Below are positions 26,046 through 34,406 of a stretch of 64,000 nucleotides of DNA, piece after piece (position 1 is the first letter of the stretch; the number at the start of each line of letters is the position of its first letter). The position numbers and the translations under genes were made by a program. Origin of the DNA: Chryseobacterium panacisoli (GTDB lineage Bacteria > Bacteroidota > Bacteroidia > Flavobacteriales > Weeksellaceae); contig NZ_VTRU01000002.1 in NCBI RefSeq assembly GCF_008274625.1, forward strand, positions 496,001 to 560,000, in the 5' to 3' direction. Under the pieces are notes generated by a model. It saw only the letters and a program-made list of their open reading frames with translations. It was not told the DNA's origin and made no database searches.

Positions 26046-28220
26046 ATGATCATCAAATTGTGGCTTTTGTTATTCCTGCTATTTCTCTCAGTTTTTGGAA
26101 AAGCACAGGAAATGGTAAAAAGAAAAGTTCCGGATTCTCTGGCTCAGGCAACATCTTCCACCACGAATATTTCAGAAGTTATTCTTCAATCAGCTCCGCG
26201 AAAGATGAAATTGAACGATGGAAACCTGGTGGTCTCTGTTGCCGGAAACAGAGACTTTAAAACCTCTACCCATCTTCTTGATGTTTTAAGAAAAACACCC
26301 GGTGTTACAGTAGATCAGGAAGACGGAATTTTTATTGGAGGGAGAATTGCTCCGGCTGTGCTTATTGATGGAAAACCTGTTGTGATGAGCAATCAGGAGC
26401 TGCAGGCCTATTTGCGGTCTTTATCCCCGGATATGGTGGAATCTGTAGAAGTGAATACCAATCCGTCTTCAAAATATGATGCAGAATTTAAAGGAATTAT
26501 TGATATTAAATTAAAAAAGAATACCAGTCTCGGCTGGAAGGCAAGCTATAATGGGAATGTGTATATTAATAAATTCAACTACAGGGAAAATGCATTCAAT
26601 ACATCTTATCATACGGGAAAAGTGACTTACAGTCTTCAGGCAGGCTATAATGAAGGTATTTCAACCTATCGTTATCAGGCTTTGCAGCGATTGGCAAATA
26701 CGAATATGATGCGCACTCATACCTATCAGGAAGATTTTGGAAAGGTGTACAGTATTCAGACGGGAGCAGATTTCAGACTGAATGATAAAAACAGATTGGG
26801 AATCAATCTGAGAGGGAATTTCAGGAATAATGACCGTTCACGAAACGGATCACTTTTTACTACCGATCAAAATGAAACCCAAACAGTATTGAATACCGCC
26901 AGTGAAAATCCCACCCGTTATTCACAATATAATTATGGAATTACCACCGATTATTCTTTTCAAAATAAAGGTTTTAAACTCAGTTTTTTAGGAAACTATC
27001 TTTCAGTTAAAAATAAACAGAAGGATGATTTTATCAATAGAGATCAGGCTGTAACAAATCTTCTGTCTTACTGGAAATCTGACTTGATTAATAAAATAAA
27101 TATCTATACTGCCCAAATAGATGTTTCGCAGAAAATTGATCATGCAGATCTTGAAGCAGGAGTTAAATACAGCAGTTCAGACACTCAAAATAATATCAGG
27201 TATGATACATTATCTGCCGGAAGTCAATTTGTCTTTGATCCTGCGAGAAGTAACGTGTTTTCATATAAAGAAAAAATATGGGCAGGCTATCTGGCGTACA
27301 GACAGAAAATGGGAAACTTACAGATTAATGCAGGATTAAGATTTGAAAATACAAACAGTATTTCCAATGCAATTACTGTGGATTCTGTTGTTGCAAGAAA
27401 CTATCTGAAATGGCTGCCTTCACTAAGTGCAAACTATACTTTTAACAAGTCCAGTGAATTTTCCCTTTCCTACAGCAGGAAAATAACGAGACCGGTATTC
27501 TCTCAGCTTAATCCGTTCCGATTTTATTTCAGTCCGTTAAATTACTGGATAGGAAATCCTTATCTGCTTCCTTCCTTTACAAGCCAGATCAAAGCAACCT
27601 ACCGCTACAAAAACTGGATCACAAGCTTTACAGTCGGAAAGGAAAAAGATGTGATGACACGTTATCCTCTGTACAATCCGGAAACGAATGTATTAGAATA
27701 TCTGGGAACGAATCTTCCGTACCGGAACTTTGCTGTTCTGGAAACCAGTTTTCCAATCAGAATTACAAAATGGTGGAATGTTACCAGTCAGATCACAGGA
27801 TATTATAATTACGAATTCAGGCCTTATTTGGATGAGGTTTTTGCATTGAAAATCTACAATTATGAGGTCAGGCTCAATCAGGTATTTTCCCTTCCAAAAG
27901 GATTTACGGTGAATGTATTTGCCAATTATGAATCTAAAACGGGGAACAGTCTTTACATTATCAAACCAAGATATACCATAGATGTATCGGTTCAAAAGTC
28001 ATGGCTTGATCATAAACTGAACACTAAATTGGGTTTTAATAATCTCTTAGATTCTTACGAACAGAGGCTGGAATTCCGTCATAAACAGATCATGGATAAT
28101 CGGTTTACCCATTGGTGGGACAGCAGTAGATTGGTATTTTCACTCAGTTATACTATGGGAAGTTCAAAATATCAGGTAAAAGAAACCCAGAAAACAGAAG
28201 AAGAAAACAGAACGAGATAA
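26046..28220 (+). CDS. Outer-membrane TonB-dependent receptor-like protein
   Basis: A 724-residue protein with a signal peptide (WLLLFLLFLSVFGKAQ). It has a plug domain (about 40-150: LLDVLRKTPGVTVDQEDGIFIGG, APAVLIDGKP, VESVEVNTNPSSKYDAEFKGIIDIKLKKN) and then a C-terminal beta barrel of the outer-membrane beta-barrel family. The N-terminal carboxypeptidase-like region found in SusC proteins is absent. It shares its general architecture with the two receptors at 38939-43498, but is a diverged relative. Substrate unknown. A terminator follows. Confidence 0.88.
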   Translation: MIIKLWLLLFLLFLSVFGKAQEMVKRKVPDSLAQATSSTTNISEVILQSAPRKMKLNDGNLVVSVAGNRDFKTSTHLLDVLRKTPGVTVDQEDGIFIGGRIAPAVLIDGKPVVMSNQELQAYLRSLSPDMVESVEVNTNPSSKYDAEFKGIIDIKLKKNTSLGWKASYNGNVYINKFNYRENAFNTSYHTGKVTYSLQAGYNEGISTYRYQALQRLANTNMMRTHTYQEDFGKVYSIQTGADFRLNDKNRLGINLRGNFRNNDRSRNGSLFTTDQNETQTVLNTASENPTRYSQYNYGITTDYSFQNKGFKLSFLGNYLSVKNKQKDDFINRDQAVTNLLSYWKSDLINKINIYTAQIDVSQKIDHADLEAGVKYSSSDTQNNIRYDTLSAGSQFVFDPARSNVFSYKEKIWAGYLAYRQKMGNLQINAGLRFENTNSISNAITVDSVVARNYLKWLPSLSANYTFNKSSEFSLSYSRKITRPVFSQLNPFRFYFSPLNYWIGNPYLLPSFTSQIKATYRYKNWITSFTVGKEKDVMTRYPLYNPETNVLEYLGTNLPYRNFAVLETSFPIRITKWWNVTSQITGYYNYEFRPYLDEVFALKIYNYEVRLNQVFSLPKGFTVNVFANYESKTGNSLYIIKPRYTIDVSVQKSWLDHKLNTKLGFNNLLDSYEQRLEFRHKQIMDNRFTHWWDSSRLVFSLSYTMGSSKYQVKETQKTEEENRTR

Positions 28221-28252
28221 GAAAGCCTGCTTGAAAAGCAGGCTTTCGTTTT
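28221..28252. terminator. Bidirectional terminator between receptor and small peptide gene
   Basis: GAAAGCCTGCTT (28221-28232) and AAGCAGGCTTTC (28236-28247) form a 12-bp stem with a 3-nt loop followed by GTTTTT. It separates two convergent genes, and can serve both. Confidence 0.85.
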
Positions 28253-28254
28253 TA

Positions 28255-28419
28255 TTATGGACATTGGCATCTGTCGCATGTCCAGATATAACAGTTTCCT
28301 GCATCATCCCACTCACAGCATCTTCTGCCTGTTGAGATTGGTGCACCTCCCATTACGGATTTTTGTTGCTCTCTTCCTAATTTTTGTGCGTTTTTCAGCA
28401 CCGGATTGTTCTTGTTCAT
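28255..28419 (-). CDS. Cys-rich GG-leader peptide (bacteriocin-like family)
   Basis: A 54-residue peptide with ATG at 28419-28417 and TAA at 28257-28255. The N-terminus MNKNNPVLKNAQKLGREQQK is a leader typical of Chryseobacterium bacteriocin-like peptides, and MGGAP carries a double-glycine processing motif (G24-G25). The 29-residue core holds six cysteines (CC, C, C, C, C) plus aromatic residues, so it is likely to be exported and modified or disulfide-bonded. No maturation gene or transporter is adjacent. It is convergent with the receptor at 26046. Confidence 0.8.
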   Translation of the reverse strand: MNKNNPVLKNAQKLGREQQKSVMGGAPISTGRRCCEWDDAGNCYIWTCDRCQCP

Positions 28420-28665
28420 AACTTTGATTTTTGGTGTTAATAGTTAAGTTTTAAGATTTATAATTTCGCGAAAATTATATCACTAATATAGGAAATTAAA
28501 TAATAGGATTATCTGTTTTTTTGTTCTTATGTAGATGGAAAATAGTAAGTTGTAGATGTTTTTGGAACTATTCACTACAGTTGGCAGTGCAGGCAAGGAA
28601 ATTTTGTTGAAGGGTGTTGATTTTGGATGTCAAATTTAATGCATAAAATAATCCAAAAGTTTTAT

Positions 28666-28690
28666 AGGTAGAGACCTTTACTTATATTTG
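28666..28690 (+). promoter_or_regulatory. Promoter of the DDAH/CtlX/polyamine set, with inverted repeat
   Basis: TATATTTG at 28683-28690 fits the -7 box, 19 nt before the ATG at 28710. AGGT (28666-28669) and ACCT (28674-28677) form a small inverted pair with AGAG between, just upstream and in position to act as an operator. The -33 element is weak. The remaining gap, 28420-28665, is AT-rich with no supported gene. Confidence 0.55.
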
Positions 28691-28709
28691 TAGTATTGCA
28701 TAAATCTTT

Positions 28710-29624
28710 ATGAGACTAAACATTAAAAATGAAACGGGTAGGCTGAAGTCAGTAGTTCTAGGCCAGCCTAATTCACTGGGAGCAGTTCCTACACTAGAGG
28801 AAAGTTATGACGCAAAGTCATATTACTCAATCGAACACAATATTTATCCTAAAGAAGAGGATATTATCAATGAAATGAACGCTTTTGAAGCGGTTCTAAA
28901 AAAGTATGACGTTGAAGTACTGCGTCCAAGTATCATCAAAGACTACAACCAGGTTTTCTCAAGAGATGTAGCCTTTGTGATTGATGACAAGATGATCATT
29001 TCCAATGTGATCGCAGACAGAGCAGACGAGCAGGAAGCATACAAAAGCGTTTTTGAGAAAGTAGCATGGAGAAAGATCATTAACCTTCCGGAAACAGCAC
29101 ATATTGAAGGAGGAGATGTGATCGTATGGAATGATTTTATTTTTATCGGAACCTGCTTTAGCGAAGATTACAGAAACTATAAGACGGCAAGAACCAATGA
29201 GTATGCCATTGAAATCTTAAAAGAATATTTTCCAAAGAAAAGAATTATCGACCTGGAATTGAAGAAAAATGATAAAGTTCCGTTTGAGGGAATTCTGCAT
29301 TTGGATTGTACATTTAATCCCGTAGGAGAAGACAAATGTATCATTTATAAAAACGGGTTCGTAGACGAGAGTGACTACCGCTTGATTATCGACATTTTCG
29401 GAGAAGAAAACTGTTTCCATATCAATGATGAAGAAATGTTTGAAATGTTCCCGAATATCTTCTCTATTGCTCCTGATATAGTAGTTTCAGACAAAGCATT
29501 CACCAGAATGAATGATCACTTAAGAAACGAATGGGGAATGACCGTTGAAGAAATTCCTTACAGAGAAATCTCTAAAATGGGTGGTTTGTTGAGATGTTCC
29601 ACAATGCCGCTTGTGAGAGAATAA
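28710..29624 (+). CDS. Dimethylarginine dimethylaminohydrolase / arginine deiminase family protein
   Basis: A 304-residue guanidino-group-modifying enzyme of the pentein fold. Catalytic-site motifs are visible: FSRDVAFVI, AHIEGGDVI (His/Glu region), LHLDCTFNPVG, and the nucleophile in GGLLRCSTMPL (C296). The family hydrolyses or transfers the amidino group of arginine derivatives to give citrulline. The next gene is a citrulline hydrolase, which suggests a two-step route towards ornithine. It starts an apparently co-directional set that runs to 37005; an 86-nt gap with a repeat separates it from ctlX. Exact substrate unproven. Confidence 0.85.
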   Translation: MRLNIKNETGRLKSVVLGQPNSLGAVPTLEESYDAKSYYSIEHNIYPKEEDIINEMNAFEAVLKKYDVEVLRPSIIKDYNQVFSRDVAFVIDDKMIISNVIADRADEQEAYKSVFEKVAWRKIINLPETAHIEGGDVIVWNDFIFIGTCFSEDYRNYKTARTNEYAIEILKEYFPKKRIIDLELKKNDKVPFEGILHLDCTFNPVGEDKCIIYKNGFVDESDYRLIIDIFGEENCFHINDEEMFEMFPNIFSIAPDIVVSDKAFTRMNDHLRNEWGMTVEEIPYREISKMGGLLRCSTMPLVRE

Positions 29625-29671
29625 TCAGGTGGGAGAGTTTTTAGTGTTTGAGAGTGAGAGAATTCTTAATC

Positions 29672-29703
29672 TTTCAATTTTTTAATTTTTCAATCTTTTA
29701 ATC
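29672..29703 (+). repeat. Octad repeat TTTYAATY before ctlX
   Basis: Four 8-base units (TTTCAATT, TTTTAATT, TTTCAATC, TTTTAATC) run without gaps just before the ctlX start. The upstream part of the same gap (29625-29671) is also made of short related words such as GAGAGTGAGAG. It is a degenerate tandem repeat of the same general kind as the heptad linkers. Confidence 0.7.
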
Positions 29704-29710
29704 AAAAAAA

Positions 29711-30634
29711 ATGCAGACAACAGATACAGTATTAATGATAGAACCGATTGCATTCGGTTACAACGCTGAGACAGCAAAAAACAATTACTTTCAGGTAGAA
29801 CAGACAGGTTCCGATATCCAGCTCAAAGCTTTGGCTGAGTTCAACACCTTTGTCGGAAAGCTGAGAGGAAAAGGAATTAATGTGATCACCATAAAAGATA
29901 CATTGGATCCACATACTCCGGATTCTATTTTCCCGAATAACTGGGTGAGTTTCCATAAAGACGGAAAAGTGGTATTATATCCGATGTTCGCTTCCAACAG
30001 AAGAGTAGAAAGAAGAGAAGATATTATTGAAAGCATCAAAGAGCAGGGCTTTGAAGTTGCTGAAATTGATGACTGGTCTTTTCCTGAAACTCAGGGGCAT
30101 TTTCTGGAAGGAACGGGAAGTATGATTTTCGATCACGATAATAAAATTGCTTACGGTTCTGTTTCTTTGAGACTGGACGAAAAACTGTTCAGAGAATTCT
30201 GTGCAAAATTCGGATTTACTCCCATTGTTTTCCATTCATTTCAGACAGTAGGAACAGAAAGACTTCCTATCTATCACACTAATGTTATGATGTGTGTGGC
30301 AGATAAATTTGTAGTGATCTGCCTTGATTGTATTGATGATGAGCTGGAAAGAGAAAAGGTAGTTGAAACCATTAAAGGTTCCGGAAAAGAAATCATCGAA
30401 ATTTCAGAAGACCAGATGCAGCAGTTTGCAGGAAATATGCTTCAGGTTCAGAATAAAGATGATAAGAAATTCCTGGTGATGAGCCAGACAGCTTACCAGT
30501 CTTTAACTACAGAACAGGTAGCCGCTATTGAAAAATACTGCGAAATTATCTATTCAGACCTGAATACCATTGAAGTAAATGGAGGAGGAAGCGCAAGATG
30601 TATGCTTGCTGAGGTTTTTCTTCCAAAAAAATAA
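29711..30634 (+). CDS. ctlX: Citrulline utilisation hydrolase CtlX-type
   Basis: A 307-residue pentein-fold amidohydrolase. In Francisella CtlX hydrolyses citrulline to ornithine, ammonia and carbon dioxide. Visible motifs: DSIFPNNWVSFH, HFLEGTGSMIFD, IYHTNVMMCVAD and the nucleophile cysteine in GGGSARCMLAEVF (C297). It follows the DDAH-like hydrolase and precedes speD by 20 nt, a sensible order for arginine or citrulline to ornithine to polyamines. No ornithine decarboxylase is in the window. The name rests on family resemblance. Confidence 0.85.
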   Translation: MQTTDTVLMIEPIAFGYNAETAKNNYFQVEQTGSDIQLKALAEFNTFVGKLRGKGINVITIKDTLDPHTPDSIFPNNWVSFHKDGKVVLYPMFASNRRVERREDIIESIKEQGFEVAEIDDWSFPETQGHFLEGTGSMIFDHDNKIAYGSVSLRLDEKLFREFCAKFGFTPIVFHSFQTVGTERLPIYHTNVMMCVADKFVVICLDCIDDELEREKVVETIKGSGKEIIEISEDQMQQFAGNMLQVQNKDDKKFLVMSQTAYQSLTTEQVAAIEKYCEIIYSDLNTIEVNGGGSARCMLAEVFLPKK

Positions 30635-30654
30635 TATATTTACGAAAAAATTAA

Positions 30655-31014
30655 TTGAACCCATTATCAAGTAAAGGTTTACATATTCTTCTGACTTTGG
30701 AAACAGAGTCAGAAGATTTGTTATTAGACAGCAAAGGTTTTCTGGCGTTTACAGAAGAGATTCTGAAAACCAAAGAGGTGGAAATTGTAGGCGTTACCAA
30801 TCATATTTTTGAGAATGATAGCTTTACTTCTGCAGTGATCCTTAAAGAGTCTCACCTTTGTATCCACACGTGGCCGGAATTTAAACAGCTTACTTTTGAT
30901 GTTTTTCTTTGCAATTATACACAGGATAATACCGGAAAAGTAGAGCAGATTGCAGATGAGGTGGTTCAGTATTTTAAAGCTAATACCATTCAGAAACACA
31001 AAATTTACAGATAA
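30655..31014 (+). CDS. speD: S-adenosylmethionine decarboxylase proenzyme
   Basis: A 119-residue pyruvoyl enzyme that supplies decarboxylated AdoMet, the aminopropyl donor in polyamine synthesis. The self-processing site ESHLCIHTWPE (Ser66, giving the pyruvoyl group), with DVFLCNYT following, is diagnostic. It begins with TTG: a stop (TAA, 30652-30654) is immediately upstream in frame and no ATG occurs in the first 60 codons, so TTG is the only reasonable start. It precedes DUF4178 by 2 nt. Confidence 0.9.
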   Translation: MNPLSSKGLHILLTLETESEDLLLDSKGFLAFTEEILKTKEVEIVGVTNHIFENDSFTSAVILKESHLCIHTWPEFKQLTFDVFLCNYTQDNTGKVEQIADEVVQYFKANTIQKHKIYR

Positions 31015-31016
31015 AA

Positions 31017-32474
31017 ATGCATTATGTCTGCCCAGCATGCGAATCAGAAAATAAATTAGATCTCACCTTTCCCGTAGAAGAATATGTTTGCCAAACCTGT
31101 TCTCATCTCATTGATGCAACAGGAAACAAACAAATCAAACATTTGAAGGTTCCAACGGAAAACGTTGTGTTAGATGTCGGACAAAAAGGAAAAATTAAAG
31201 GTGTAGAATATACCGTCGTGGCAATTGTTGTCAAGAAATACGGAAACAGTATTTTCTGGCGTGAATACTCTTTAAAAGACAGTAAAGGAAATGATGCTTT
31301 CCTGAGTGAGAGTGACGGGCATTGGGTTTTCCTTATCCCGATACATCCTGACGATTTTAAAAGTAAAAACTCAAAGTTACCAACCTATGCCGGACGAACG
31401 TATCGCTGGTACGAAAATTCTCAATGCAGTATTGATGCAGCAGCTGGTTTTTTTGATGAACATCTGGATTTCAGCATTGCTACCTATAAAGAATACGTCA
31501 ATGGTACACGCATGATCTCCCAGGAGAAAACCAGCAAAAAAAGCCAGTACTTTTATGGGGAACATATTTCAAAATATGAGGTGAAAAGAGCCTTTAAAAT
31601 AGCTCATCTGCCTTATTATACAGGAATAGGGATTGTGCAGCCTTATTATTTCGATACCAGACAGGCTTTAAACATCTTTTGTGTGGCAGCATTAATGATA
31701 TGCCTGCTTCAGTTGTATGTGTATACCTCAAGAACAAACGAAACCGTTTTTGAGCAGTCTATTAATTTTACTGATGTAAAAGACAAGGAACTGGTCAGCA
31801 AAAGCTTTACCTTATCAGGAGGCTCAGCACCATTAAAAGTAAATGCTTTTTCAGCTGTTGATAATTCATGGGCGAATGTTCAGCTAAGCCTTGTGAATGA
31901 GAGTACCAACGAAGTTGTATATACCTCAAAAGATATTGAACAGTACCATGGCTATGAAGATGGCGAAAGCTGGTCAGAAGGAAACCAGTCCGAAGACTTT
32001 AATCTTTGTGGAGTAACTTCCGGGCAGTATCACTTTCTTATTTCTGCAGAGAAGGATGGTACTTTACCTAGCTTTTCCGGTCTTATGTCTCCGGATTCAA
32101 AGGTTACGGTATCACGGGATAGATCAGGAATTATAGGGATTACCGACCTGCTTAGCGGGCAAACCACAACTTTTACAGATGGAAAGATACTGGAAAAAGA
32201 TTCATCGGAAGTTGCCAGACTTGCTAAAACGTCTTTCGGTACTCAAAAGCTGGATTCCCTGATTAATGCTGAAGCACTTAGACTCACTTCAGATCCCATT
32301 TCAAGCAATACTTATGTACAGCTCAAAGCAACATGGCTTCCTGTTTCATTCTGGAACTTTGGGTTTATTTTATTCATTATGGTTGCTCTCTTTGTAGCTA
32401 TGTGGATAGGAAAACATTTCTTTAATGTGAATAAATGGAAGAATAGTTCAAATACCCCTTATACCACATCATGA
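31017..32474 (+). CDS. DUF4178-domain membrane protein
   Basis: A 485-residue protein. The N-terminus has a zinc-ribbon-like pair (CPACESEN; CQTCSHLI). DUF4178-like sequence spans roughly 45-190 (GQKGKIKGVEYTVVAIVVKK; GHWVFLIPI). Two membrane segments follow at about 219-238 (LNIFCVAALMICLLQLYVYT) and 443-462 (FILFIMVALFVAMWIGKHFF), with an extracytoplasmic beta-rich part between them. It starts 2 nt after speD and overlaps the next gene by 4 nt. Its link with SpeD, SpeE-like and DUF350 proteins is a recurring arrangement; its function is not established. Confidence 0.85.
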   Translation: MHYVCPACESENKLDLTFPVEEYVCQTCSHLIDATGNKQIKHLKVPTENVVLDVGQKGKIKGVEYTVVAIVVKKYGNSIFWREYSLKDSKGNDAFLSESDGHWVFLIPIHPDDFKSKNSKLPTYAGRTYRWYENSQCSIDAAAGFFDEHLDFSIATYKEYVNGTRMISQEKTSKKSQYFYGEHISKYEVKRAFKIAHLPYYTGIGIVQPYYFDTRQALNIFCVAALMICLLQLYVYTSRTNETVFEQSINFTDVKDKELVSKSFTLSGGSAPLKVNAFSAVDNSWANVQLSLVNESTNEVVYTSKDIEQYHGYEDGESWSEGNQSEDFNLCGVTSGQYHFLISAEKDGTLPSFSGLMSPDSKVTVSRDRSGIIGITDLLSGQTTTFTDGKILEKDSSEVARLAKTSFGTQKLDSLINAEALRLTSDPISSNTYVQLKATWLPVSFWNFGFILFIMVALFVAMWIGKHFFNVNKWKNSSNTPYTTS

Positions 32475-32671
32475 TAACTAATATTTTACATTACATAAGA
32501 CAAAACTGGATTCTCTGTCTGATCGGAGGATTTTTCATGACCTGGTTTGTATATCTTACTTATCAGGGAAATCAGGTCTGCGACTGTGCCAAGACAGAAA
32601 CATACCGTGACGGAACTACAAAAAGCCACTCCAGAGGAGGAGTAGGATTCTACAGATACTATCACAAATAA
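32471..32671 (+). CDS. Small single-pass membrane protein
   Basis: A 66-residue protein with one membrane helix (WILCLIGGFFMTWFVYLTY, about 12-30), followed by QVCDCAKTETYRDG and a basic C-terminus. It overlaps the DUF4178 gene by 4 nt (ATGA) and precedes the DUF350 gene by 12 nt, so it is probably translated with them. The CDC pair could bind metal or form a disulfide; unknown function. Confidence 0.75.
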   Translation: MITNILHYIRQNWILCLIGGFFMTWFVYLTYQGNQVCDCAKTETYRDGTTKSHSRGGVGFYRYYHK

Positions 32672-32683
32672 AAATATAAAACT

Positions 32684-32899
32684 ATGGACAACATCAATTT
32701 CTTACCCATATTAAACTCGGTTCTTTATTCATTCTTAGGAATCGCGATTCTTATCGTGTGCTATTTTATCATCGAAAAACTTACACCGGAAAAAACATGG
32801 CATGAGATCGCTCAGAACAAAAATATAGCACTGGCTATCGTCTTCGGAGCATTTATCATCGGAATTTCAATGATTATAAGCGCGGCAATTCATGGATAA
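32684..32899 (+). CDS. DUF350 family membrane protein
   Basis: A 71-residue protein with two membrane helices (VLYSFLGIAILIVCYFIIEKL; IALAIVFGAFIIGISMIISAAI), a single copy of the DUF350 repeat with 'D.....I....n.AlAi...g..iG..i' pattern. Longer members have two to four such repeats. It overlaps the aminopropyltransferase-like gene by 8 nt. It probably acts in the membrane with DUF4178 and the SpeE-like protein; activity unknown. Confidence 0.85.
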   Translation: MDNINFLPILNSVLYSFLGIAILIVCYFIIEKLTPEKTWHEIAQNKNIALAIVFGAFIIGISMIISAAIHG

Positions 32900-34406
32900 G
32901 AAGAGGATTCCTCTTGAGCTGCTTTTATTGTTTTCGGTATTCGTCATTGCTACATGCGGATTGATTTATGAATTGGTGGCTGGAGCCTTGGCAAGCTATC
33001 TTTTAGGAGATTCTGTAAAGCAGTTTTCATTCATTATTGGGGTGTATCTGTTTTCCATGGGAGTAGGTTCCTATTTTGCGAAATTCATCAAAGGAAATCT
33101 GATTGATAAATTCATTGAGATTGAGATCCTGGTAGGAATCGTAGGCGGAATCAGCTCTGTTGTGCTCTTTACTTTGTTTAATACACTGGCACATTTTGAA
33201 AGCGTTCTCTATCTCTTTGTCTTCTTCACAGGATGCCTCGTTGGTGTGGAAATTCCGCTTTTAATGAATATTCTGAAAGACAGGGTACAGTTTAAAGATT
33301 TAGTTTCAAATGTCTTTGCATTCGATTATATCGGAGCCTTGCTGGCATCCATTCTATTTCCGCTGGTTTTGATTCCGAAGCTGGGGATTGTAAAAACCCC
33401 ATTGTTTTTCGGACTCATTAATATTTCTATCGCGATATTCCTGTGTTATTACCTCAAAAGAGAATTGTCAAAGCCGCTTTCATTAAAAGTAAAATCAATT
33501 TCAGCGTTTATTCTATTGGTGGGACTTTTTATTTTTTCTGATACTATTTTGTCTTATTCTGAAGAAAAACTATATGGTGAGAATGTGGTTTATACCAAAA
33601 GCTCACCCTACCAAAGGATTGTTCTCACCAGAAATACCCACGAATTTCGTCTCTATTTAAATAACAACCTGCAGTTTTCTTCTACCGATGAATACCGTTA
33701 TCATGAAGCTTTGGTACATCCTGCTATGTCTATGGCCAAAAATATTGATAACGTTCTGATTCTGGGAGGAGGAGACGGTTTTGCAGCAAGAGAAGTATTA
33801 AAATACAAAGACGTTAAAAAAATAATGCTCGTAGACCTCGATGGGGAAATGACGCAATTTTTTAAGACCAATGAAACCATGCGAAGGCTGAATCAGGGAT
33901 CTTTCTCCAATCCTAAAGTGGAAGTGATTAATAAAGACGCTTACATTTGGGTAAAAGAAAACAAAAAAAAGTTTGATGTCATCATTATAGACTTTCCGGA
34001 TCCATCCAATTACAGCCTGGGAAAACTCTATTCACTGCAGTTTTATAAAGAACTGGAGAAGCTGACGACGCTGGACACTAAAATAGTGGTTCAGACCACT
34101 TCTCCTTATTTTGCTCCCAAATCGTTCTGGTGTATAGAAAAAACGATCAATCAGATTTTTCCTTTCACAGCAGCATACCATACCTATGTTCCGTCTTTTG
34201 GAGAATGGGGATTTTCTATGGCTTCATTTGAACCTGTCAACAACAGAATCTACAGAAAGCTTCCGGGTTTAAAATTTTATGATTACAACTTTTCACAGAT
34301 GTCTTATTTTAATAAAGATATGAAAGTGAAAGACGTAGAAGTTAACCGTCTGGATAACCAGATACTAGTTCGTTATTTCGATGAAGAGTGGGGGAAAGTA
34401 CAGTAG
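32892..34406 (+). CDS. Membrane-anchored spermidine-synthase-like protein
   Basis: A 504-residue protein in two parts. The first 220 residues form about seven membrane helices (ELLLLFSVFVIATCGLIYELVAG onwards). The C-terminal part is a class I methyltransferase-fold aminopropyltransferase domain: VLILGGGDGFAAREVL (AdoMet/dcAdoMet motif), VDLDGEMTQFF, VINKDAYIWV, VIIIDFPDPSN with the active-site acid, and LYSLQFYKEL. It may use the product of SpeD to aminopropylate a substrate at the membrane; the acceptor is unknown. The stop overlaps the next gene by 26 nt. Confidence 0.88.
   Translation: MDKKRIPLELLLLFSVFVIATCGLIYELVAGALASYLLGDSVKQFSFIIGVYLFSMGVGSYFAKFIKGNLIDKFIEIEILVGIVGGISSVVLFTLFNTLAHFESVLYLFVFFTGCLVGVEIPLLMNILKDRVQFKDLVSNVFAFDYIGALLASILFPLVLIPKLGIVKTPLFFGLINISIAIFLCYYLKRELSKPLSLKVKSISAFILLVGLFIFSDTILSYSEEKLYGENVVYTKSSPYQRIVLTRNTHEFRLYLNNNLQFSSTDEYRYHEALVHPAMSMAKNIDNVLILGGGDGFAAREVLKYKDVKKIMLVDLDGEMTQFFKTNETMRRLNQGSFSNPKVEVINKDAYIWVKENKKKFDVIIIDFPDPSNYSLGKLYSLQFYKELEKLTTLDTKIVVQTTSPYFAPKSFWCIEKTINQIFPFTAAYHTYVPSFGEWGFSMASFEPVNNRIYRKLPGLKFYDYNFSQMSYFNKDMKVKDVEVNRLDNQILVRYFDEEWGKVQ

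Noticed and set aside
26046..28220. Receptor at 26046 as a third member of the 38939/41237 tandem family
   Set aside because: The general plug and barrel layout is shared, but the plug motifs differ clearly from the near-identical pair, so it is only a distant relative.
28164..28346. A 60-codon minus-strand frame at the receptor terminator
   Set aside because: It runs through the hairpin at 28221-28252 and into the receptor gene; the Cys-rich peptide frame (28255-28419) is the better gene.
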